Numbered from the stretch's first letter, positions 10,601-22,087 are shown. The stretch: DNA of 64,000 nucleotides from Ephemerocybe angulata (GCA_013368325.1 JAACJK010000063.1:186001-250000), one strand, 5' to 3'. Notes: generated by a model from the letters alone, not told the origin. Numbers and translations are program-made.

Positions 10601-10737
10601 TCGACTGAAGGTGTCGTCGACATCTACTACCGAGAGATCTTCCGCCTCCACGGTTTGCCCCTTCGTTTCATCAGCGACCGAGGGCCCCAGTTCGCCTCTA
10701 ACGTCATGCGCACTCTCCTCCAACGGCTTGGGATTGG

Positions 10738-13700
10738 ATCCAACCTAGTGATAGTCACGGGTCGCCCAAACCGGGCGGGTTGACGGGTTGTACCCCGTGG
10801 GGTACGGGTGCGGGTGCCGGAATGCCGACCCAGCCAAAAAACCGCCGAGTTTGGCCGGGTTTTGGGTAACCGAGAAGCCGGATGCGAAATTCGAGCTCAG
10901 CGAACCTTAAATTCGAATATGTACAGTTCTTAGGGCATACAGCAATCCCAGATAATATCAAAAACTGCCCGCAAATTTATGCTGAGTCCCCTCACGGTAT
11001 CCTAGTACCTCGCCTCACATTCTCAAACATGGTACCCGAGCCGGCGTCCAACCGGACGTCCAGCTCTGGCCGTCGCATCAGCACGACGCAACGCCGCCTG
11101 GATGCTCCTGCCTCCGCCGCGAGTATTTTTGTTCGCGGCGTTAAAAAGGCTGTCAAGGGACTCAAGGCCCTTTCTCCCAAAAAGAAAAAGAAGTCAACGG
11201 CATCTTCTCACGTCAACCCACCATCGACTTCTCCAGATGCCACAGCCTCCGGTTCTCGCCCTCGTGTAAAGCGCCGCAAGACCACAGTTGTCGACTCTGA
11301 CGAAGACGAAGACCTCGACGACCAGTCCTCCAATGGAGACGTTCTCCCTGGTGACGGCCCTCTTCTCAACGGTCCCATCTCGGCGTCATCTCCAGCCCCC
11401 GCCGAGTCCCCCATCGAGGTCCCATCCGACGACGACTCGGATATTCCCATCGTCGTTCCGGCGCCTTCTCAGGGCGCTAAGAAAGGAACAAAGCGCAAGC
11501 GGCGAGGCCCTGTAACCTCGCAGCGTGGGCTTCCGGTCACGGCAGCGCGTCGAGCAGAGGCGGAGGAGGAGTTTGGTATGATTATTTTTGTCTCATGCTT
11601 ACCTTTCTGACCATTCCTCAGCTCTCCTTCATACCAAGTGGACATCTGGAATATACGGCTTCTTTGATCCCGAGCCAAAGCTCGAGTTCATCGATGGCCG
11701 TGTATGCCATGTGTTTACCTGCGCCAACCCGATGTGCAAGGCCCGAACGAGCGGCGGAAACCATCAGACCCGCCGCTATCAAGACACCACCGACATGAAC
11801 TCCACTGGCAACCTGTGCACTCATATCAACAACTGCTGGGGCGGCGCAGCTCTCCACCATGCGAAGGAAGCGAAGGACTCGGCGGAAGTGCGGGAGATGC
11901 TGGGGAAGACGGGTGGTGTGTATACAGAGGAATCTATTGTTCTGGCCTTTGCGAGGAAGGGGAAGGGCATTGTGACGTACTCTACGAAGCCTCACACGAA
12001 GGCCGAAACACGGTGAGTTGTGTCCGTTTCATTCCCATATCATTCGCTGATAGATCGACAGCGTGGAAATCGTTCGATGGGTTGCTGAGAGTCTCCGACC
12101 TTTCAACATCGTCCGGGACTGGGGTTTCCTCTCCCTTATGAAGACTGGGCGCCCGCAGCACTGGATTCCATCCCCCTCCACCGTCATTCGAGATAGACTC
12201 GGGCTCGCATTGCCCAACTTCTTCGAGTACGTCGTTGAGCACCCCCGTCTTACCTCGCATCACTAACCCGGACTTTACAGGACCATCCCGGCTCCCTCCA
12301 CTTCGCAACCGACTGCTGGACGTCGCCAAACCACAAGGCATTCGTCGCGTTCACAGTCCATCTCGAACGCGATGGTGTTCCCTTCTCCATGCTGCTCGAT
12401 TTCGTCGAGCTCCCCAAGTCACACAGCGGCAAGAACCTCGCCGAGGCCTTCGAAAGGGTCCTCAAAGACTTCGGTATCGACGACAAGGTATGTACACGTC
12501 GTTCTGAGTCTATTCATTGACTTACCCTTATCTCAGATCCTCAGCGTCACCGGCGACAACGCGTCGAACAACGACGTGATGATTACCGAGCTCGCCAAGC
12601 TCGTCGACACGTTCCAAGGCCTGATCAACCAAACCCGCTGCTTCCTCCACATCGTCAACCTCGTCGCTCGCACCACCATCCGCCTTTTCGATCCCCCAAG
12701 TGTAGATAAGACCGCCAGCCTCGATGACGCCCAGCAGGCACTTCAAGACCTCGCCCAGAACCTTGACCTTGAGGAGGCCGAGACTCGCGCTCAACGCGCA
12801 CAGGAACCAGGCGACGGAGCGGTGGAGGAAGGGCTCGATGATGAGCAACTCGACGGGAGTGTAGAGGGATGGGTCGACGAGCGGCTGATGCTGTCGTCCG
12901 CTGCGCGAGAGAAGCTCGACGCTTATATCCACCCGGTTCGCATGGCCATCGTCAAGGTACGTTGCCATCCATTCGTTCTACTGCATCTGAGCTCACCTGG
13001 GTTTATTCTGCAGCTTCGCAAGTTCGCCTACGCCGTCCTGCACTCCAGCACACTCCTCCTTCCTCTGTGGTTCGAGATCCTTGAGTCTCTCGGCCTCAGT
13101 CCTCGCACAATGCCACGCGACGTCGCCACCCGGTGGAACTCGACGTACGACATGTTGTCGTTTGCGCTCGAGTATCGGCAGGCTATCGCTCGGATGTCCG
13201 CTGACGCTGACACTGGCCTGCGTCGCTTCGAACTTGATCGGAAGGAGTGGGAGATCGTCGGGCAGTTGGTGGAAGTGTTGAAGGTACGTACTTTCGTTGA
13301 CGCCGGCCAATGGTTACTAAATCTTTCATTCAGGTCTATAAGCACGCTACAATGTTCTTCTCCCGCGGAACGCCCAACCTCCCCACCGTCATTCCTGCGA
13401 TGGACCGCATTGACGACATCCTTACGAACCAGTCCCTCAACACCGTCAAATTCGCCGAGTCCATCCGCGCAGCGTGCACACTCTCCAAGGCCACCCTCAA
13501 CCGCTACTACAACAAGACAGACACTTCGGAGACGTACCGAATCGCCATGAGTACGTACCCTCCGGCCTCTTTGTTTGTTTGACTAACACATTGCTATAGT
13601 TCTTCATCCTCGGTACAAGCTTCAGTACTTCCGTAACCGTCGCTGGGAAACAGACTGGATTGAGACTGCGGAGGAGATCCTCCGTGACGAGTACAAGCGC

Positions 13701-14575
13701 TCTTACGGCCCCCTCGACATTGACAACACCGCTGATGCCACATCGTCAGGGTTTGATCCTGGGCCCGGACCTTCCACGGTACGTGTTACATTCCGTTGCT
13801 ATATCATTCCATATCGTTTACACTTTCCCATAGACCTCGCACACGCATGAGCCCAATATGTTCGATGAACCCCCGCCGGCTGATCCCGGTGCCCAGTCAT
13901 CCCTCGTCAACGATGACTCCGCCACCGAGATCGACCATTATCTTGCACGAGACGTCGACAGTGAATGTGTCGATGCTCTGGCGTGGTGGTCGACTGCGGA
14001 GAACAGACGCCGTTACCCTCGATTATCAAGAATGGCCTTGGACTACTTGTCCATTCCCGGTACGTATGTCTTGTTGTATTTTCGTATCCTTTCTGATGAA
14101 ACTTTCGCAGCCACGTCCGTTGAAGTTGAACGCGTGTTTAGCCGTGGTCGAATTTTGATATCTCATCTTCGCAACCGTCTTGCCCCTCAGACCATTCGTT
14201 CGTTGTTATGTCTCAATTATTGGAGTAAGGCTGGTCTTGTACGGGATAAGGATATTTTATTTGTGGCTCGTACTAACCCTGAGCTCGACGAGGAGGATGA
14301 AGTCGAGTACGAAGATGGTTGGGACTCTGTACTGTAGTAGACTTGCGTGTATGTAAATAATGTATGCTTATCTATGCCTCCGTTGCCTGTGTCTGACCTT
14401 AAGACAACTTTTGGTGGGAAACCCGTCCAAAAACCCGCCTACCCGTCAAACCGGACTTAACCCGGAAAAACCGGACTTACCCTACCCGGCGTATGGGGTT
14501 GGGGTAAACACCGGTTTGGGTGCGGGTTGCCCCAAAATCACCCGGGGTTGACCCGTGGTGAACACTAATCCAACC
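10738..14575 (+). mobile_element. hAT DNA transposon, 3822 bp, with 8-bp TSD
   Basis: ATCCAACC is duplicated at 10738-10745 and 14568-14575. The element (10746-14567) begins TAGTGATAGTCACGGGT and ends ACCCGTGGTGAACACTA. These are imperfect inverted termini: TAGTG, a variable 5 bp, then CACGGGT. Subterminal DNA is full of short CCCGGGTTT-type repeats. One multi-exon transposase gene fills the interior. It disrupts the integrase core of the retrotransposon and so arrived later. Confidence 0.92.
11029..14337 (+). CDS. hAT family transposase
   Basis: This is a multi-exon gene from ATG 11029 to TAG 14335-14337. Introns with clear borders include 11576-11621, 12013-12061, one ending near 12280, and others near 12487-12537, 12957-13014, 13284-13334, 13551-13600, 13780-13832 and 14060-14110. 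In order it encodes a Ser/basic N-terminus, a BED-like zinc finger (CHVFTCANPMC ... CTHINNC), then 'FATDCWTSPNHKAFVAFTVH', 'SVTGDNASNND' and 'MPRDVATRWNSTYDML'. The C-terminal hAT dimerisation domain (SVEVERVFSRGRILIS) follows. These are the hallmarks of hAT RNase H-fold transposases. No internal stop was found in the exons I could join, so the gene may be functional. Confidence 0.85.
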
Positions 14576-15408
14576 TCACAACAGCATACCACCCTCAGGC
14601 CAATGGCCAGACCGAGCGCGCAAACCAGGAAGTCGAGAAGCACCTTCGCTTCTATGTCAGTCGATGACAAGACGATTGGGACCAACACCTCCCCATGGCT
14701 GAGTTCGTTATCAACTCCCGCATCCACTCTGCTCATAATCGCTCCCCCTTCGAGGTTATCTACGGCTACTCCCCCCACTTCAACATTCCCATCGGCGCTA
14801 CCACCGGGATCCGCGGTGTCAACGAACGCATCCAGGACCTTCTAGACACCCAGAAAGACGTTGAAGCGGCCTTACGAATGGAGAAAGCCCGCCAGAAGAC
14901 AACCTTCGAAGCTGGGAAGCGGACAGCACACACCTTCGCCGTAGACGACTACGTCTGGCTCAGCGCCAAGAACATCAACATCAAGGTGCCCACTCGAAAG
15001 CTTGGGGACTTCCAGCTTGGCCCCTACAAGGTCATTGAGAAGGTCAGCGACCTTGACTACCGTCTCGCACTCCCTCAGTCTCTATCCCACCTCCATCCTG
15101 TCTTCCACGTCGACAAGCTTAGTCCCTGGAAAGGGAACGACACCAACGGCATCCTACCTCCCCCACCAGAGCCTGTTGAACTCGAGGACGGGACAGAGTT
15201 TGAAGTTCAGGACATGCTGGACAGTAGGGAGGTCAAGCGTGGAAGAAAGCGCTGGGTTGAATACCTCATCAGCTGGAAGGGCTACAACGACAGCGAGAAC
15301 TCTTGGGAACCCCTTGCCAACCTTGGGAACGCAGCTGAAGCCGTCGCAGAGTTCCACCTTCGACACCCCACGGCACCCCAACCATAGTCATCGAGGACGA
15401 TGAGTTCT

Positions 15409-15420
15409 AGGAGGGGGGTA
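15409..15420 (+). other. polypurine tract
   Basis: AGGAGGGGGGTA lies directly before the 3' LTR, where plus-strand DNA synthesis is primed in LTR retrotransposons. Confidence 0.75.
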
Positions 15421-15421
15421 A

Positions 15422-15971
15422 TGTCGTGAACACCGGTCAGCCTACCTATTTTCTCTTCTTTTCCTTTCATTTCTTTCTTTACTATTCATTCGTGCGCATT
15501 CCTGCACACTCTTGCACACCTTTGCACACCCTTGCACACCTTCACACTGCCTTCGCTCTTCTGAGCCTTCCCCTCACTTCATGCACAGCACGTTCATGCT
15601 TCTTATTCTCGTGCACAGCACGTTCACACCTTGTTCACACCTTTGTTCTCAGGCGCACTGCCCGCGCGCTGCCTTTTAGTCATATCGACTCATATGGACT
15701 CTATTGTTCTCTGGATCATTCTATTGTTCTATTTTCGTTCGAGATCATCTGGACACATATATACTCGTAGCTACTCGTTCATTATTCCCCACTTGATCTC
15801 TTTGACTATACAGGTACATAGTCGCTTCGCTCCTATTCCCTGTATTCTATTTACCTTTGACTATACAGCTCTTGTATCTGCATCGCTGCTCGTCGCTCGT
15901 CCGACCTCTGCTCCTCTGCTCTCTGCTCTCTGCTCGTCGCTCGTCCGACATCAGCCGGCGTCTTCGCCACA
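15422..15971 (+). repeat. 3' LTR (550 bp)
   Basis: It begins TGTCGTGAACACC and ends TTCGCCACA. It is 30 bp longer than the 5' LTR because of an extra segment at about 15591-15620 that partly repeats GTGCACAGCACGTTCA. Confidence 0.92.
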
Positions 15972-16578
15972 AATACCATCCCTTCGTCACCTCCGTTTGA
16001 TAGGCGCTAGTGATCTATGCGTTCTTCTACTTGGCCTACATCTCCCCTCCCTCAGCTATCTTAGAATGCACACCCACCATACGCACCTCTGCTACATGAG
16101 GAGGCTCACCACCGACGTCTATATGGCCTTGGAGGACTTTCTAACCCGCTCCCAATGCAAGCTCCTTTCCTTCAAGATTAGAGATGAGAGAGAGGGCGGA
16201 TTCGAGATGAGAGAGAGGGCGGATTCGAGATGCGGGTGTCGCCTATTCTTCGCCATTTCGCCCTGCGAGACCTCGTGGAGTTGAGATTGGGCAGCGCCGT
16301 AGGGAAGAAAACCTTGGGTTTACTCGTCTATCGTCAAACGGGAGGTGGCCCCTTGCAATGTCTCAAACGTATTGAACTTGACGCCCTCCTTGCGGGTGAC
16401 AGGATCCCTTTCACGGGCCTTGTCACGGGAATGGCGGCGTCGAGGAGCTGTGATAGTAGGCCAGCGGTCAATTTGGCGTTCCTGGCGGTGGGATTCCTAT
16501 CGAGGACTCAGCTTATCCTTGAAATGCGGGCATGGAATAACTATATAGCAGAGGAAGGAGATCTGAAGGTCGACAAGG
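15972..16578 (+). pseudogene. F-box-like protein, middle piece
   Basis: This continues the gene that stops at 4986, after the second AATAC. It translates as 'IPSLRHLRLIGASDLC', then 'TTDVYMALEDFLTRSQCKL' and 'SFKIRDER'. A 23-bp tandem duplication (16182-16204 and 16205-16227) shifts the frame, and the rest reads on from 16228 (MRVSPILRHFALRDLVE). It ends at 'KVDKV', where the TTACGAGTCCGTTT terminus begins. The retrotransposon, the duplication and the second insertion each break this gene. The last 30 codons lie at 24931. Confidence 0.8.
16182..16227 (+). repeat. 23-bp tandem duplication (frameshifting)
   Basis: Two adjacent copies of AGATGAGAGAGAGGG plus CGGATTCG. The paralogues have one copy, so this is a later lesion. 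Confidence 0.9.
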
Positions 16579-16730
16579 TTACGAGTCCGTTTACGGAATC
16601 GTTATTGTAGGACCGGTTTTTGCGTGACGCCTATCGTTTTTGATGTTTGGTTCTTGTTGGTCGTTCCGCGCGTGATGTCCGCTCTGATCGGACTTTCGTT
16701 TCCTACCTCTGGGCTGGAGTGACGCCTATC

Positions 16731-16876
16731 TAGTCTCATCCCCATCCTCTCCCGCTGAAATTCGTCCCAATCGGGACTTCCCATCGTGAGAGTCTGGGCT
16801 CATACCAACGAACTTTGGAGGACATTGTCTTCGGTGTTCTCGGCGACCCTCGGGCATTTTTCCGAGGCTGATTTGG
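16731..16876 (+). repeat. 146-bp TIR, left end of copy 1
   Basis: Runs from TAGTCTCATCC to GGCTGATTTGG; identical by eye to the reverse complement of 22219-22364. Confidence 0.9.
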
Positions 16877-16955
16877 TCGCTAATTAGCTTATGTCATCGC
16901 ATTTACCATCCAATCAATCGTGTCTCTGTCCTGCCTCGTCCACTATCTTCTACTC

Positions 16956-19796
16956 ATGCATCGCTATCCCGTCCGTCGACACGCTGAAGGGCTACCAAGG
17001 CGCTCGGAAGATGACGAAGAATCGGATGCCCGAGCTACATCACCAGCAGCCCGTTCAACAATGGCTGAGTCGTCTTCTGCTGGAGGGTCTGATTGGAGTG
17101 AGGAGGAGGAAACACCGGGAGATTCAATGCACATGGAACTCTTGGGGGAACTCTTATTGAGTAGTGACGATGAAGATACCGACTACATGGATGAAACGGC
17201 ACCCGGAAAGCGTCGCCCCGCTATGACCAACGACCAGAAAGCGCGTGAAGTCCTCCAGTTCATGACCACCCTCCCCCGCTATTCCTTTCGCACCTTCCTC
17301 CTCTCTATATTCCAGTCTGGCGATCCTGTAATCAAGAAATTTGCCAATATATTCCTTTCCGATAACTCGCATCTGCAAGTCATGGATACGTGGTGGGATA
17401 GATGTGGTGGAATGACACGCACCCAGCCCACAAACCCGACTGCAGAGTGGGTGATCAACCGGGCAGCAACAGTTGTGTCTAAGGAAGCAAGCTGGCTCAC
17501 GGATCGAGCTTCGGAAGGCCCATTCTATGAAGATGCGAAGGCCCTGCGAGTCCCCGCTACCGATGTGTCCGTGAAGCTGGTCAACGACTTCCGAATCTAT
17601 GGTCTTTTGGCCAGGTATGAGAGAACAACACCTCATCTTCAGTCTATCCTCAAATCTGCGATCGGGAAGGTTGGGAAGGATGACAAGGAGGCGAAGGAAG
17701 GTACTAGGGATCCTGATGCAGTGCGTTTGTTTAGTTATCTTCTTGATATCCTTTCTAATTGCACGCAGGGCCGGACTCTCGCAACGTCGATTGTATTGAA
17801 CCTTCGCAGCCGAGTCACCAACTATCACGGCGTAATGAACTCGTTGCTGCTCTGGGATAACCGAGTACCCAAGCGCCTTGTTCAGACCCTCAATAACCTT
17901 GGGATGACCGTTTCGTATCCTGCTCAATGTCGAGCGGTTGCATCACTTAGCAAGAGTTCTGTCCAGCTTGCGCGAGAGGCGGCCAACGACCCGACGAAGA
18001 TCAAGATGTTTCCGTACGACAACTTCAACTGGATGAAGAAAACGTACGAAGCCTCAGCTACACATGGTTCAGTCCAACACGACGAAGTCTCGGCACTTCT
18101 TGTAATTCTCCCTACTCCCTCTGGTACCGCCACGGCAAAGGAGATAGTCGACATTGCTGCGTTTAAAGCACTCGAAGGCACTCGACACAACCTCCAGCCT
18201 CCTCAGAAGTCCCTTGAGGATATCATGCCTTCACTCGAGGATCACCACACATTTCGGCGCAATTGTATCTTGCACATAGCTCGGGCGCTTGTTGACGAAA
18301 TAAAATCCCTTTCCCATCTTTCATCACGTCTGCCCGAATTCGAGGATGTCCATGCAATGAAAGTCACGAAGACCGAAGAACACTATCTACCAACTTTCGA
18401 CCAAGAACAAGGCTCAACGAGGGGGAATATGGTTGTGCTTGAGCACTATTTTCAAGACGTCCTCGGCATACCAAAGGCAACATTTGAAGACACAATGTTC
18501 ACTGTGCTCGGCGACCGGCTCACCACTGCGCGTGACCGTGCAGCGCAAGATCAGCGTGCTGTCGACCGCTCGAAGGACCGCTTTGACCACCTCTCGTCGT
18601 TTGCGATGATCAGTGGACTCATGCATTATGGCTTGAACTTTATGAAGGCAATGGGAGGGAATTTCTGGGGTACGGCTCAGGACCCGGTGAGCCTGGCAGC
18701 ACTGCGAGACCAATTACCAAATCGCGAGAATGTTCAACCTCAGAAAGTCGACTACTACGCCTGGCAACGATTCCTCGACGTGATTATGCGAGGCTTAATG
18801 CTACGTGCATCCACTGTCCTGCTGCAAGCTTCCGGCCGCAAGGATTTGGAGGAGAAACTCGCTCCAATGGATCTACAGTCACTCCTTTCGCATGCAGCCC
18901 AGATTGTCGATAATTATGTCTTGCAATCTCCGAGCCGCCTAGAAGCCACTGGTGTCAAGAAAGTTCCGGGGAATAGCATCACGGGGAACGCAGTCCTCCT
19001 CTTCCACAGTATCATGACTGCGACGGAAATGCAGAGTGCGATAAAATTGGGCCACACGGGGAGAGTTGTCCGGGTCCTCAAGATATGGCTTCCGATGTTT
19101 TATGCTGCAGGGAGCTACAATTATGCAAACGAGACAATGGAGCTACTACACAACATTATACACGACTGGCCAAAGCCATACACCGACGTTGCCCGTGACG
19201 GAATGCTTGTAAACCCTCTGGGGAAGCGAACGGGCTTCAAACCAACCGATATTCGCGTCGAGCATCTCAACGATCGCATCAAGGAGAAAGCCCATGGCTC
19301 GAATGCAACACCGGAAGTCCTCGAAGTGATAACTCCTGCCATGGGTCACATCTCGCAGTTTACGGACCAGTTGTTTGAAGACCTCGGTGTTCAACTCCAG
19401 AATCAACACCATGCTCATGTACAGCAGCACCGCGACGTCCAGCTCGTTGCCGATCACCTTTCGACTCATCATGTTTTCAATTTCGCGCTTGACTCTCCTT
19501 CCTCCCATTCTGTGGTTGACCTCTTTGCAACTGGCCTTGTACGACTATCAGGAGAAAACGGCGGTCACGCAAAGCACCTACTACGACACAAACTCCGTCT
19601 TCGTACACGCCATACAACTGAAAGTGCCACAAGCACATCAGCTGCTGTGAGTGACACGGCAACCAGGGAGGCTTTCCGGGAATTGGAGACAGCGCGGGAT
19701 GCTCAGGTGGTCGATTATCAAGTTACTGAGAGACGGACTGAGCTGGAGGAGTTTGCTGAAGGATTGAATGATTACAACGACGTATTGGACAATTAA
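16956..19796 (+). CDS. DUF6589-like protein, putative transposase
   Basis: A 946-residue ORF without required introns, starting at the first ATG in frame. Residues 20-75 are acidic and low-complexity. The rest resembles proteins that agaric genomes label DUF6589 (my recollection of the family). Candidate catalytic acids for an RNase H-like core are Asp355 (YDNFNW), Asp520 (VLGDRLTTARD) and Glu726 (NYANETMEL). That assignment is inference. It is the only non-helicase gene inside 146-bp TIRs with a 9-bp TSD (copy 2), which argues that it is the transposase. It converges on the helicase gene. Its exact twin lies at 34008-36848. The function should be called putative. Confidence 0.65.
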   Translation: MHRYPVRRHAEGLPRRSEDDEESDARATSPAARSTMAESSSAGGSDWSEEEETPGDSMHMELLGELLLSSDDEDTDYMDETAPGKRRPAMTNDQKAREVLQFMTTLPRYSFRTFLLSIFQSGDPVIKKFANIFLSDNSHLQVMDTWWDRCGGMTRTQPTNPTAEWVINRAATVVSKEASWLTDRASEGPFYEDAKALRVPATDVSVKLVNDFRIYGLLARYERTTPHLQSILKSAIGKVGKDDKEAKEGTRDPDAVRLFSYLLDILSNCTQGRTLATSIVLNLRSRVTNYHGVMNSLLLWDNRVPKRLVQTLNNLGMTVSYPAQCRAVASLSKSSVQLAREAANDPTKIKMFPYDNFNWMKKTYEASATHGSVQHDEVSALLVILPTPSGTATAKEIVDIAAFKALEGTRHNLQPPQKSLEDIMPSLEDHHTFRRNCILHIARALVDEIKSLSHLSSRLPEFEDVHAMKVTKTEEHYLPTFDQEQGSTRGNMVVLEHYFQDVLGIPKATFEDTMFTVLGDRLTTARDRAAQDQRAVDRSKDRFDHLSSFAMISGLMHYGLNFMKAMGGNFWGTAQDPVSLAALRDQLPNRENVQPQKVDYYAWQRFLDVIMRGLMLRASTVLLQASGRKDLEEKLAPMDLQSLLSHAAQIVDNYVLQSPSRLEATGVKKVPGNSITGNAVLLFHSIMTATEMQSAIKLGHTGRVVRVLKIWLPMFYAAGSYNYANETMELLHNIIHDWPKPYTDVARDGMLVNPLGKRTGFKPTDIRVEHLNDRIKEKAHGSNATPEVLEVITPAMGHISQFTDQLFEDLGVQLQNQHHAHVQQHRDVQLVADHLSTHHVFNFALDSPSSHSVVDLFATGLVRLSGENGGHAKHLLRHKLRLRTRHTTESATSTSAAVSDTATREAFRELETARDAQVVDYQVTERRTELEEFAEGLNDYNDVLDN

Positions 19797-19844
19797 TTAA
19801 TGAAAGTGAAACACAGGAGGGCGGTAGAATAGTAATAGAATATA

Positions 19845-22087
19845 TTAACTTTGCTGTGATTGGAATTGGGAATGTGAAGAGCGTGAAGGGGTAGTAGTGG
19901 GTAAATCATTTGCCCAGCGGATGCTGGGATACGGAGCTGGCTCGGGAACGGTAGAAGGAATGACTGGAGCGAGATTTTGTACTGGTAAATTGGGGTGGGG
20001 AGTGTCGGATGCAAGGTCTGGGTAAAGCTCCAGCTTGATAGCTTGAATCTTCTGTAGGAGCGGCGGCGCGATGGCCGTGAAATGGGGTATATGGGCCTTC
20101 TTGTAAATGCAGTCCGTCGTCTTGATTGAATGTATCGTCTTAGCGAGTGCCGCAATATCTGCATCGCATATGAGATGGTCGGGACCGTAACTGAACCATT
20201 TATCCTTCCACTCGCGTGTCCATAGATCGAGCCTCCATGCCTTCAGCTTATCTATTGCAATGGCCTGCTGTGCTTCAGACGGTGGCGTCGGACCAGTAAC
20301 GGCTGGCGCTGCGACGGCTGGCGCAAGATTGGTGACTGGCATCCAAGTGAACGTGCGGATGTTGTTGAGGAGTGAAGGGTTGCAGCGAGAGCAACGCGCG
20401 CCGCATGGGATCGACAACCCAGGGTTCTCTAGCCATTTATTTGTTATCATCTCATAACAGGTGGTGTTAGAGCGAATGACATCCACCAAACCTGGGTCTT
20501 CGGAGCCAGGTGCAGCAAGAGAAGGGCCGGTTTCGGAAGATGCCATCGACTTCTCGACCAGGAGAATGCCGACCGCAGAATTCCCTGCTGTACGTGCACC
20601 CCTCCCACGCCGCTGCTCCCACTGAACCAAGGTCAGGTCCCTGCAGCAGTACTGAACGACCCGTTTGACATTAGGGAAGTCCATTCCCGCCCCCACCTTG
20701 TCCGTCGCAAAGAGAATTGAGATTGCGCCGGACATGAAATCCCGGGTACACGACTCTTGGTGGCTCGTTGACAGGCCAGCATGGAGAAGATCCACAAAAC
20801 CCGTGTCGAGAATACCCCGAGCCTCCATCCCTGCTTTACACCACCAGAATGCCTTCGTAATGCGCTCGATATCGTCACTATAGATGATGGTTTGAGGGAT
20901 TGATGCCGGATTTCCGTCGAGAGGAAAGATAAACACCAGGTCGTTGAACGAGATGATGTCAAATTGCATGAACTTGATAATTACAGATAGTTCGGCACGG
21001 AAGTTTCCTTTGTGTATTAGATAGTAGTTGGGCTTGAGACCGACACATGAAAGGAGTGATTGGCGGTAGATGGAGGGGAGCGTCGCGGAAAGCGCGATCA
21101 TTGGCACGTCGGATAGACCTGCAATTCGCCGAAGTAAATGGAGGCGAGCATACGCAGGCCGCCAGTGTTGGCTTTCATGCGGGGTGTGTGCTTCGTCGAG
21201 GTATACGCCAGAGAGTTGGGCTTTGAAGGATTCGGAGTGGAGGAGATTGGCGAAGGTGGGGGTTTCGAGCATCTCGGCACAGACATACACAACAAACATG
21301 CCGGCCCCGCGCGCGATCTCCTCTAACAGCCCACGGCTCTTATTCTTCGAGTGGACAAACCGACTCTTGAGTTTAGTACCAGCGAACCTATGTGTTGCAT
21401 AGCCGTCAGCTCGATGTTTACTGTAGATAAGTGGTAATTGACTCACCGAAGCTCCCCTTGATGTCCCAAGCTTGTGTACGGCACAATCACCAGTGAGACG
21501 CCGGTTCCTTGGGCAAGCAGTGGCAAGACCCACACCAGCGACTTGCCTGACCCCGTTGGTGACACGACGCAGAGGTCCCGATCACGATTAACGATGTGGT
21601 TGGCTGCTTCGACTTGGAAATCCTTGAGGGACTGGTCCTGGCGCAGCACGCCGTGCTCTCGCGCGAGCTTGTTCCATTCGTGCTCCTCGAGATTTCCCAT
21701 CGAGGTCAGCTGGGCAAACTGAGCGAACGTAAACGGGGCAAGTTTTGAACGTCCCCGATTCGCGCCAGTGTACACTCCCTTCGTCGATGGCTTGACATTG
21801 GGATCTTGCAGAAAACCGTTGACGTAGATTGGGCGTTGCTTCTTCTTTGGTGCGGAAGATTGAAATAAGGGTGTTGCGAGCGGCGTGAGGGGTGCAAATG
21901 GGACTCCTGGGCGTGTTATAGGTGTCGGTGTGCTTGGTGCGAAGGGTATGTCGAGTAGGGGACCTCCAGGAGTGGATTGTGGGGTTGGGAGGTTGGGACG
22001 GGGTGGTACATTCTCTTTGGCGGGATCCCATGGTACTGTGCGTCGTCTTTTGCTCGGAGGTTCATTCAAAGGAGTGGAAGGGTTCAT
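19845..22087 (-). CDS. RecQ-like DNA helicase of the transposon
   Basis: Two exons on the minus strand, 22087-21447 and 21387-19845, with a 59-bp intron; 727 aa. The N-terminal 110 residues are Pro-rich with a basic patch (PPSKRRRTVPW). The helicase core has Walker A SPTGSGKS (residues 176-183), DEAH-type motif II (YLDEAHTP), motif III (ALSATLP), a C-terminal domain 'FATDKVGAGMDFPNVKRVVQ' and motif VI 'QWEQRRGRGART'. A Cys pair set (CGARCSRC) follows, as in the zinc-binding part of RecQ proteins. ATP-dependent 3'-5' unwinding is the family activity. Being encoded inside the transposon, it may help in transposition or gap repair. Confidence 0.8.

Larger units (their letters stand above)
7637..15387 (+). 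pseudogene. pol polyprotein, split by a hAT element
   Basis: Protease: IDCGATA at about residue 55, a variant of D-S/T-G-A. Reverse transcriptase: 'FFIKKKDGTLRFIQDYRRLN', then the catalytic YLDD at about 9190-9201. RNase H: 'EVDTSGFATGGALLQQ'. Integrase: zinc-binding H-H-C-C region (HPGNHATLERV...CDLCARHK), then core Asp residues in 'VGVDLIT' and 'FISDRGPQF'. The frame is broken at 10745 by a 3822-bp hAT insertion. It resumes at 14576 in the same frame once the insert and one TSD copy are removed. A TGA at 14665-14667 is a second lesion. The last part (14695-15387) has the integrase C-terminal region and a chromodomain (YLISWKGYNDSENSWEP). Confidence 0.88.
4987..15971 (+). mobile_element. Ty3/gypsy chromodomain LTR retrotransposon (disrupted)
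   Basis: The element spans 10,985 bp, or about 6.75 kb after subtracting two nested insertions with their TSDs. It has TG...CA LTRs, a gag with zinc knuckle, then protease, reverse transcriptase, RNase H, integrase and a C-terminal chromodomain in that order, i.e. the chromovirus layout. It is inserted in an F-box gene with a 5-bp TSD. It is dead in this copy: gag carries a MITE, the integrase carries a hAT element, and there is an in-frame TGA at 14665. By eye the LTRs differ by three substitutions and one 30-bp indel, so the insertion is fairly young. Confidence 0.92.

Noticed and set aside
15426..15770. Open frames inside the LTRs
   Set aside because: Both LTRs have them and they are low-complexity; LTRs of Ty3 elements are not expected to code.
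17720..17770. Intron inside the DUF6589-like gene (ending TTGCACGCAG)
   Set aside because: The sequence reads through in frame without it and both copies keep the frame, so no intron is needed.
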